A DNA stretch of 11,483 bases. Origin: Desulfobacteraceae bacterium UBA5623 (GTDB lineage: Bacteria > Desulfobacterota > DSM-4660 > Desulfatiglandales > Desulfatiglandaceae). The stretch is taken from assembly GCA_002424495.1 (NCBI GenBank), contig DIKH01000288.1:1-11483 (forward strand). The letters run 5' to 3'. Below the pieces are notes generated by a model that was not told the origin of the DNA, searched no databases, and was given only the letters and a program-made list of their open reading frames with translations. Position 1 is the first letter of the stretch, and every line of letters begins with the position of its first letter. Positions 1 through 6,214 of the stretch are shown piece by piece. The position numbers were made by a program, and so were the translations under genes.

Positions 1-1316
1 TGACCTGGGCACCAATTATATTTGGAGCGGTCAGTGCGGAAGAGGCCGCGAAACTCGGCAAGACATTGACGCATGTTGGGGCTGAAATGGACGGAAACAA
101 AGAGGGAACAATCCCACCTTATACCGGTGGATTGACAAAAGCGCCCGCGAACTACAAACCGGGGTCCGGTGTGCGGCCAGACCCCTTTGCAGCAGAGAAG
201 CCCCTATTTTCGATCAATGCACAGAACATGAGCCAGTACGCCGATAGGCTCACCGACGGTACAAAGGCCATGATGAAGAAATATCCGACCTTCCGCATCG
301 ACATTTACAAGACCCAACGCACGGTGGCGTATCCCGACGTGGTGATCAGAAACACAGCAAAGAATGCTCAAAGAGCAAAGACTTACAATGGCGGCTTGTC
401 CATAAGTGGCGCTCGCGCCGGTGTTCCATTTCCGATTCCGAAGGATGGCTATGAAGTAATGTGGAACCACCTTACGAGTTTTAGAGGCCGTGCTATTTGT
501 TTTAGGATTCACGTTTTTGTTGCAGACAACAGCGGGAGGTTGATTCTCATGTCGGCCTATGATGCTTATGAAGAGTTTCCGTATTATGATGAAGACGAAA
601 CAAGATATGATGCAAATGTTTATTTCAAGACTAAGTGGGTTACCTTTGCGCCGGAGCGTAGGGTTGATGAGTCCGGCATTGTGATTGATAAGATCAATAT
701 GTATGAAGAACCGCGCATTGCCTACCAGTATCTTCCTGGGCAGCGTCGTTTAAAGCTCGCTCCGGAATTTTCATTCGATTGCCCGTCTTTTTCTAACGCA
801 GGAACCGGCATCATGGACGAGTTCTATGGCTTCCATGGGTCGATGGAGCGTTACAACATGAAACTCATTGGGAAGAAAGAAATATATATACCTTACAACA
901 CTTATAGGTTTTCCTATGCCCCAAAGAGGGAAGAAGTGTGCGGGCCGAGACATTTGAACCCTGATTATGTCCGTTGGGAATTGCATCGGGTATGGGTGGT
1001 GGAGGGCACGTTGAAGTCCGGCCAACGACATATTTACCCAAAACGACTATTCTATACCGATGAAGATAGTTGGAATGTATCGGTTGGCGAAGATTACGAT
1101 GCCAAAGGATACCTTGTTAAAGTTAACTTTCCTATGCAGGCCCCTTCCTACGATGTTCCCGCGTCTAATCCATCCTGCATGGTTGGTTATAATTTGAATA
1201 AAGGCATGTATCATTTAGACATGTGGCCGGGAGAGGACGGATATGTGCGGAACATTGAACCGCGTCCACAACGCGAATGGGCGCCCCAAACGCTCGTGGG
1301 GAGGGGTATTCGATAG
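1..1316 (+). CDS. DUF1329 family exported protein, 5' end cut by the window
   Basis: The frame is open from the first base of the window to the TAG at 1314-1316, giving at least 437 codons. The true start lies at or upstream of base 1; the TTG at 66 is inside the protein and should not be used as the start. The first residues seen (TWAPIIFGAVSAEEAAKLG) look like the end of a signal peptide followed by the usual mature start of DUF1329 proteins. The segment GTIPPYTGGLT and the later GFHGSMERYNMKLIGKKE, YIPYNTYRF and WELHRVWVVEGTLKSGQRH fit this family, whose members are about 450 residues long. From general knowledge, the family has no established reaction; members are periplasmic or outer-membrane-associated and often sit near RND-type transporters and DUF1302 genes. 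It precedes the molybdoenzyme gene by 71 bases on the same strand, so co-transcription is possible but not shown. GC content is high in the first 200 bases (about 60% in the row at 121-180) and falls later (about 38% in the row at 541-600). The family call is good; the function is unknown. Confidence 0.85.
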   Translation, partial: TWAPIIFGAVSAEEAAKLGKTLTHVGAEMDGNKEGTIPPYTGGLTKAPANYKPGSGVRPDPFAAEKPLFSINAQNMSQYADRLTDGTKAMMKKYPTFRIDIYKTQRTVAYPDVVIRNTAKNAQRAKTYNGGLSISGARAGVPFPIPKDGYEVMWNHLTSFRGRAICFRIHVFVADNSGRLILMSAYDAYEEFPYYDEDETRYDANVYFKTKWVTFAPERRVDESGIVIDKINMYEEPRIAYQYLPGQRRLKLAPEFSFDCPSFSNAGTGIMDEFYGFHGSMERYNMKLIGKKEIYIPYNTYRFSYAPKREEVCGPRHLNPDYVRWELHRVWVVEGTLKSGQRHIYPKRLFYTDEDSWNVSVGEDYDAKGYLVKVNFPMQAPSYDVPASNPSCMVGYNLNKGMYHLDMWPGEDGYVRNIEPRPQREWAPQTLVGRGIR

Positions 1317-1387
1317 TGTTCGACAAAGCAGGTGATAATGGCAGCAAGAACTTTTGACAGTACTTTGAGTCTAAAAAGGAGGGACGT

Positions 1388-2884
1388 ATGAAAAAGCATT
1401 ATTTAATCAAAGTTGTTAGAATGTTTTTTTGTGTCATGTTTATTTGGGTTGCTTTGGAGTACTCGGAAAACATCGCCTTAGCTGACTCAAAAGGTTTAAA
1501 GGGCTTTCCTGATAACGCAGTGACCAGGGAAGCCTTACAGGTACAGAATCGCGGTTGCAATAGTTGCCATGGGAAGTCCATGACGAATAACCTGGAGAAG
1601 TTTAAGGATGGGGAACCTAAGTTACACATAATGGCAAAGACCGGCTACGGAAAACCTGAAGAAATCGGTCATTGTTTGAATTGTCACCAAGGCTTTCCTC
1701 TGGCCGGACCCAAACTAGCAGCCACTATCCATACTATGCATTATAAAGAAAAAACTGCATTTCAGGGCGATTGCTTCAGCTGTCATCACATCGATAACAA
1801 AGGAAACTATGTAATGTGGGATGATATCAAGTACGAATTGGAGGTGTACGGTTATTCTGGTTATGATTCTAAGGATATTAGGCCAGTATTGGATAAGTGG
1901 GCTAAGGAAAGGGGATTCAATAAAGGTAACCAACTTGGTTTTACAATGGATAGTGCGCTCAAAGGAGATATGACTTTCTCCCAAGATGTGATCACACCTG
2001 TAAAAGATATCTTTGCTATGCGTAACTTTGGCACGCCTCCCCCCATGAAACCAGAAGACTATTTGCTCACGATTAAAGGTTTGGTCAATAAGGAAACCAA
2101 ATATACTCTCAATCAATTAAAAAACAGAAAGCAGGCTGATTCTTATCTTACGCATATGTGTGGGAGTGTTAAACCTGGTACCCCGCAGATAGCCAACTTG
2201 AAATGGTCCGGCGTGCCGCTCAAAGGTGTATTGGAGGAAGTTGGTGTTAAGAAGGGTGCCGACGCGCTGTATATCCATTGCTATGACGGCTGGGAATACA
2301 CTGTTCCATTAGTTAGAGCTTTAAACCCTAGGTCTTTGTTAGCATTGAAGGTTAATGATGAAGAATTAAGCGATTGGGAAGGCGGCCCCGTAAGATTGGT
2401 CCCCATGGGGGGCCTCGGTTGGGAATTAGGGCTTAGGATTAAGTCCATAGAACTGATCGATGCTAAAAAGCAAAAGCAGGTCCCTCTTGCAATTGCAGGT
2501 GCGTCTCCAGAGGAACCATGGCAACAGGGCATAGGACCTAATTCGGGTTTTCTCGCCCCTGATTCAGGCACGCGTGTGAATCAGGGGGATCCAGTGATAA
2601 TAGAAGGATGGGCTTTTGCTAAAGGCGGAATTGATACAAGCCCTATTTCTAAAATTTACATCAGTGGTGATTACGGCACAAAGTGGCGGGCGTTTCCTGT
2701 AAAACCAGGCGATCCTGAAAGGTGGCAATACTGGAAGTTTAACTGGCAACCCCCGGGAAAAGGCACTTATCTATTAAAGGTAAAAACGATAGATTTAAAA
2801 GGCAGAATGCAACCGACAAAGTCATCTTATCCTTTTATGCCTGAACCTCAATTACCTGCGAATTTAGTAATCACCGTTGAGTGA
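1388..2884 (+). CDS. Triheme cytochrome c fused to a sulfite-oxidase/SoxC-like molybdopterin oxidoreductase
   Basis: This is a 498-residue exported protein. Residues 1-32 form a Sec signal peptide (MKKHY start, hydrophobic core, likely cleavage after IALA). Three CxxCH heme sites follow at C57, C96 and C129. From about 224 to 360 comes an oxidoreductase molybdopterin-binding domain: YLLTIKGLV opens it, Cys258 in LTHMCGS is the expected molybdenum ligand, and WSGVPLKGVLEEVG and WEGGPVRLVP match the sulfite-oxidase fold. Residues 390-498 resemble the Mo-cofactor dimerisation domain (VIIEGWAF, KIYISGDYGTKW, W-x2-W-type pairs). The family oxidises sulfite or sulfane sulfur, with electrons leaving through heme c; SoxC/SoxD do this as two proteins. 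Here both functions lie in one chain. The usual HGxPxR and RxVKW motifs are altered, so the substrate is uncertain. No Tat twin-arginine motif is visible in this frame, which is odd for an exported Mo enzyme. The start is set by AAGGAGGG at 1376-1383, four bases before ATG. Confidence 0.85.
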   Translation: MKKHYLIKVVRMFFCVMFIWVALEYSENIALADSKGLKGFPDNAVTREALQVQNRGCNSCHGKSMTNNLEKFKDGEPKLHIMAKTGYGKPEEIGHCLNCHQGFPLAGPKLAATIHTMHYKEKTAFQGDCFSCHHIDNKGNYVMWDDIKYELEVYGYSGYDSKDIRPVLDKWAKERGFNKGNQLGFTMDSALKGDMTFSQDVITPVKDIFAMRNFGTPPPMKPEDYLLTIKGLVNKETKYTLNQLKNRKQADSYLTHMCGSVKPGTPQIANLKWSGVPLKGVLEEVGVKKGADALYIHCYDGWEYTVPLVRALNPRSLLALKVNDEELSDWEGGPVRLVPMGGLGWELGLRIKSIELIDAKKQKQVPLAIAGASPEEPWQQGIGPNSGFLAPDSGTRVNQGDPVIIEGWAFAKGGIDTSPISKIYISGDYGTKWRAFPVKPGDPERWQYWKFNWQPPGKGTYLLKVKTIDLKGRMQPTKSSYPFMPEPQLPANLVITVE

Positions 2885-3209
2885 CCGGTGAAAGATAAAG
2901 CAGCATTGGTTGTGGAGGAGGGACTTGTGAGGTTGTTCCTTTACATCTTGGTAGAGTGTACGATTGGTTTGTTGGTAAAGTCAGGTTTGCTGTGACGGCA
3001 CTTTCAGCCCAAGCTACACGTGTCATCGTAACAGCAATACGGTAAAGACGAGCTGAATCTAAAGGAGGAAAGAGTGTTATATGCCTTTGAATACACCTGA
3101 TCCAGCAAGCACATAACAAGCCGTTGAAGTAAAGGTCAGACCCTTTTCAATAGCTGAAAAAGATTCTTAGCGATAATTATCTACGGAGTACCTTAGAGGA
3201 GATAAGATA
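2885..3209 (+). other. 325-base gap without a convincing gene, containing two orphan Shine-Dalgarno sequences
   Basis: No ORF here has coding character I trust. An AGGAGG-type ribosome site at 2914-2922 precedes a GTG at 2927 that reads 22 codons to a TGA at 2993-2995. AAAGGAGGAA at 3061-3070 precedes an 8-codon frame (GTG 3074) and an 11-codon frame (ATG 3081 to TAA 3116). A small inverted repeat, TCACCG/CGGTGA (2871-2876 and 2886-2891), spans the molybdoenzyme stop codon but has no following T-run, so it is not a clear terminator. A weak sigma-70-like pair, TTGAAG (3124-3129) and TTCAAT (3146-3151) with 16 bases between, lies upstream of the next gene; each half matches four of six consensus bases. 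A GATAAT at 3172-3177 has no good -35 partner. A promoter for the six-gene unit is expected in this gap, but none is certain. Confidence 0.5.
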
Positions 3210-5180
3210 ATGACAAACGGTCAATTCAAATATCTATTTAGTCCGTTCAAGATAGGAAATATCACTGTAAAAAATCGAATTATACAGACAGCCCACAAAA
3301 TCCTGCCATGCAGAGAAGGGGTTACGGGTGATCAGTACATTGAATACATGCGGGAGAGGGCAAAGGGTGGGGTAGGAGCCATCGTTACCGAAGTTATGTC
3401 GGTACATCCAACCTCCGACAATTTCCCTGGGGTGCCCGGTGATGTCATGGCTTTTGATGAGAACGTTATACCTCAATTTAAAAAACTCGCTCATGCCATC
3501 CATGAATATGATGCCAAGATATTTGGTCAGCTTTCGCATGGGGGCCGCCAGGGGAATGAAGAAATTACAGGGCTTCCGGTTTGGGCGCCTTCAGCAATCC
3601 CCGACCCAGTTATTCGACAAATGCCCAAGGAGATGGAAATTGAAGAGATTAATGAACTTATAGAGGGGTTTGCTAAGGCTGCTAAAAACGTGAGAGAAGG
3701 CGGGCTTGACGGCGTGGAGTTATATGCATCAAGTGCCTATCTGATTGGGCAGTTTTTCTCACCAGATAGTAACCAGCGTAAAGACGAATTTGGTGGCAGT
3801 TTGGAGAACCGGATGAAGTTCTGTATTAACGTAATTGATCGGATCAGGGAGGTGGTGGGTAGTGATTTTGTATTAGGGATAAAGATTGGAGGGGATGAAT
3901 TAGTTCCAGGAGGACTGACACTAGATGATTTTAAGGAGATTGCAAAGCGGTTGGAAGCGACCGGAAAGATCGATTACATCACCGTTACTCCACTTGTAAG
4001 CTTTGTAACTTTTCAAATGATGGGTGGATTAGGAATGAGTGCTCCGCTTGGGGCCTGGGTTCATCAGTCTGCTGCAATGAAAGAAGTTTTGAGTCATACG
4101 CCCATTGTTACGAATGGACGAATTAAAGATCCGATCCAAGCCGAGAAGATCCTGGCCGATGGGCACGCTGATTTGATCGGCATGGCCAGGGCTCTCATTA
4201 GCGACCCTGAGTTTGCAAATAAGGCCCGTGAAGGAAGGTCGGATGACATTCGAACCTGTCTTTCCTGTAATCTAGGCTGCTTCAAAAGGGTTTTTTCGAG
4301 CTTGCCTGGGACATGTATCCAAAATGCGGCTGTAGGCAGAGAAAAGGAGATAGGGATCATCGAGCCGGCAAAGACCAGGAAAAAAGTTATTGTTGTTGGT
4401 GGTGGGCCGGGTGGGATGGAAGCTGCACGGGTTGCCAGACTCAGGGGACATCGGGTAACCCTTTATGAAAAGGAAAAGGAATTGGGAGGGCAGGTTAACT
4501 TAGCTGCTAAAGTACCCAGTCGGCAAGAATTTGGGGACGTCACACGATATCTCGGCCAACAGGTCAAAAAATTAGGCGTCGAGATAAACCTTGCAGTAGA
4601 GGTTACTCCTGAAATGGTGAAGAGAGAGAATGCTGATGTGGTCATCATAGCGACCGGATCCACTCCATTCCTTCCTCCTATTCCAGGAGCAGATCAGGAT
4701 AACGTGGTTAATGTGCGGCAGGTATTAAAGGATGAGGTAAAAGTGGGAGAGAACGTCCTCCTCATTGACGATGACGCTCACCATAAGGCTATCAATACTG
4801 CTGAGTACTTAGCTAATCAGGGGAAAAAAGTTGAAATTGTGACACGACTGCTTTTTGTCGGAATGGATATCGCGGCTTCTGGGTTGCTTTATCCTATATA
4901 TCAGAACCTACTTTCAAAAGGTGTTAAATTTACACCCCATACAATGGTGATTCAAATATCTGGAAATACGGTGACGGGTCTCAACGTCTATACTTACGGC
5001 CAAGTAAATATTGAAGGAGTGGATACGGTAATATTGGCTACGAATGACCTGGCTGAAGACCTTCTATACCGAAGTTTGAAGGGTCAAGTAAAGGAGCTTT
5101 ACAGAGTTGGGGATTGTGTGGCTCCCCGCAAGGTGATGAATGCTATTCACGAGGGGTATAATTTAGGAAGACTTATATAA
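3210..5180 (+). CDS. OYE/2,4-dienoyl-CoA reductase-type FMN-4Fe4S-FAD oxidoreductase (NADH:flavin oxidoreductase family)
   Basis: This is a 656-residue cytoplasmic flavoenzyme. Residues 1-345 form the Old Yellow Enzyme TIM barrel that binds FMN: YLFSPFKIGN at the start, QLSHGGRQG with His110, and NQRKDEFGGSLENR at 188-201. A 4Fe-4S site follows with Cys350, 353, 357 and 369, spaced CxxCx3Cx11C as in E. coli 2,4-dienoyl-CoA reductase; trimethylamine dehydrogenase has CxxCx2Cx12C. A Rossmann dinucleotide motif (VIVVGGGPGGMEAA, 393-406) opens the FAD/NAD(P)-like domain, and the length is normal for the family. Relatives include FadH, BaiCD/BaiH and trimethylamine dehydrogenase. Tyr177 in SSAYLIGQF aligns with the catalytic Tyr166 of FadH, but there is no His between 252 and 284 where FadH has His252. 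Lys30 stands where trimethylamine dehydrogenase has its flavin-binding Cys30. The substrate is therefore unknown; an enoyl-CoA, steroid-like enone or amine are options. GAGGAG at 3196-3201 sets the ATG start. The stop and the etfA start share one base (TAATG). Confidence 0.9.
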   Translation: MTNGQFKYLFSPFKIGNITVKNRIIQTAHKILPCREGVTGDQYIEYMRERAKGGVGAIVTEVMSVHPTSDNFPGVPGDVMAFDENVIPQFKKLAHAIHEYDAKIFGQLSHGGRQGNEEITGLPVWAPSAIPDPVIRQMPKEMEIEEINELIEGFAKAAKNVREGGLDGVELYASSAYLIGQFFSPDSNQRKDEFGGSLENRMKFCINVIDRIREVVGSDFVLGIKIGGDELVPGGLTLDDFKEIAKRLEATGKIDYITVTPLVSFVTFQMMGGLGMSAPLGAWVHQSAAMKEVLSHTPIVTNGRIKDPIQAEKILADGHADLIGMARALISDPEFANKAREGRSDDIRTCLSCNLGCFKRVFSSLPGTCIQNAAVGREKEIGIIEPAKTRKKVIVVGGGPGGMEAARVARLRGHRVTLYEKEKELGGQVNLAAKVPSRQEFGDVTRYLGQQVKKLGVEINLAVEVTPEMVKRENADVVIIATGSTPFLPPIPGADQDNVVNVRQVLKDEVKVGENVLLIDDDAHHKAINTAEYLANQGKKVEIVTRLLFVGMDIAASGLLYPIYQNLLSKGVKFTPHTMVIQISGNTVTGLNVYTYGQVNIEGVDTVILATNDLAEDLLYRSLKGQVKELYRVGDCVAPRKVMNAIHEGYNLGRLI

Positions 5181-6214
5181 TGCGACTGAAACCAGAAGGT
5201 ATATGGATACTTGAGGAGCATGATGACGAGGGGACGAAAAATATCACGTTGGAGTTGCTCAGCGAAGGTCAGAAGTTGGCCCGACGACTTAACGAGCAGC
5301 TTTGCGTTTGCCTTCTTGGTTCCCAGGTCGGAGGCTGTATTCCTACTCTAACTCAATATGGGGCAGAGAAGATATACCTTGTCGAGCATGAGTTGCTCTC
5401 GGAATGTAGCTTAGATGCGTATGCTTTCGTTTTAGGGGAGTTAATAAAAGAATATGATCCCTATATTTTAATGATGGGCGCTACTCCTTCAGGATCTGAA
5501 TTAGCGCCAAGAATTGCTGCAAGATTTAAGCTTCCGTGCATAACGGAGGCAAAGAATATTACAGGACAAGAGGAGAATTTGCAGATAACGAAATCTGCGT
5601 ATAACGATCAAGTCTATATAACGATTGATCCTCTTGCAAGAAGACCACTCATTGTGACCATGCCGCCTGGTGAGACAGATATTATAGAACCAAATAAACC
5701 CAGGGAAGTTGAAGTGATAAAAAAAAATGTCGAGATCCCAGCTGATATAATGCGCACTAAACGTAAGAGGATCATAAAAGGTGACCCAAGAACGATCAGG
5801 CTTGAGGAAGCAGATATAATCGTCTCTTTAGGTAGAGGTGCAGGGAATGAAAGCCTGCCAATTCTTCAAGAATTGGCAGATGCGTTAGGTGCATCTATAG
5901 GAGGATCGAGAGGGGCGGTCGACGATGGAATTATCAAGTTTGAGAGGCAGATTGGCATAAGTGGAAAGACCGTCACGCCAAGATTATTAATCGCCTGTGG
6001 TATTTCAGGAGCCCGTGAGTTTACTGCGGGAATGGAGAACTCCAATCTAGTGGCGGCTGTGAATATAGATCAGAAAGCCCGTATCTTTGATTATGCCAAT
6101 TTGTGTATCAAAGGAGATCTTCGCATGATCATCCCACAAGTGATTGACAAAATTCAAATAGCCAAACAAAAAAGAGAGAAAGGACAAGTTTTAGGTCTTG
6201 ATACCAAGTCGTGA
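5180..6214 (+). CDS. etfA: Electron transfer flavoprotein alpha subunit
   Basis: This is a 344-residue ETF alpha subunit (FixB/EtfA family), of normal length. It carries the FAD through its C-terminal domain and, with EtfB, shuttles electrons between a flavin dehydrogenase and a quinone reductase in the cytoplasm. The N-terminal alpha/beta domain covers about 1-200 (LMMGATPSGSELAPRIAARF at 97-116). The C-terminal FAD domain contains GGSRGAVDDG (241-250), QIGISGK (257-263), CGISGAREFTAGM (273-285) and AVNIDQKARIF (293-303). Aligned to the human protein, Arg249 is kept (Arg244), Thr266 becomes Ser261, Gln265 becomes Ile260 and the flavin-contacting His286 becomes Phe281. These changes should alter the flavin environment (inference). 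Its ATG overlaps the previous stop by one base, which suggests translational coupling with the OYE-type gene, and its 3' end overlaps the next gene by 17 bases. It is separated from etfB by the 2-kb membrane protein gene, although the two are normally adjacent. Confidence 0.93.
   Translation: MRLKPEGIWILEEHDDEGTKNITLELLSEGQKLARRLNEQLCVCLLGSQVGGCIPTLTQYGAEKIYLVEHELLSECSLDAYAFVLGELIKEYDPYILMMGATPSGSELAPRIAARFKLPCITEAKNITGQEENLQITKSAYNDQVYITIDPLARRPLIVTMPPGETDIIEPNKPREVEVIKKNVEIPADIMRTKRKRIIKGDPRTIRLEEADIIVSLGRGAGNESLPILQELADALGASIGGSRGAVDDGIIKFERQIGISGKTVTPRLLIACGISGAREFTAGMENSNLVAAVNIDQKARIFDYANLCIKGDLRMIIPQVIDKIQIAKQKREKGQVLGLDTKS

Noticed and set aside
66..1316. TTG at 66 as the start of the DUF1329 gene
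   Set aside because: The frame stays open to the window edge, and residues encoded before 66 look like a signal peptide end and the normal mature N-terminus of the family.
1354..1359. Perfect TTGACA hexamer upstream of the molybdoenzyme gene
   Set aside because: A -10 box at normal spacing would fall on the Shine-Dalgarno AGGAGG, and no TATAAT-like sequence is there.
2871..3119. An 82-codon minus-strand frame that nearly fills the intergenic gap
   Set aside because: It begins with TTG, has no ribosome site, runs into the 3' end of the molybdoenzyme gene and shows no recognisable motif.
3143..3162. CTTTTCA ... TGAAAAAG inverted repeat upstream of the flavoenzyme gene
   Set aside because: It is a short, AT-only-type stem with a bulge and no T-run, so it is too weak to call a terminator or operator.
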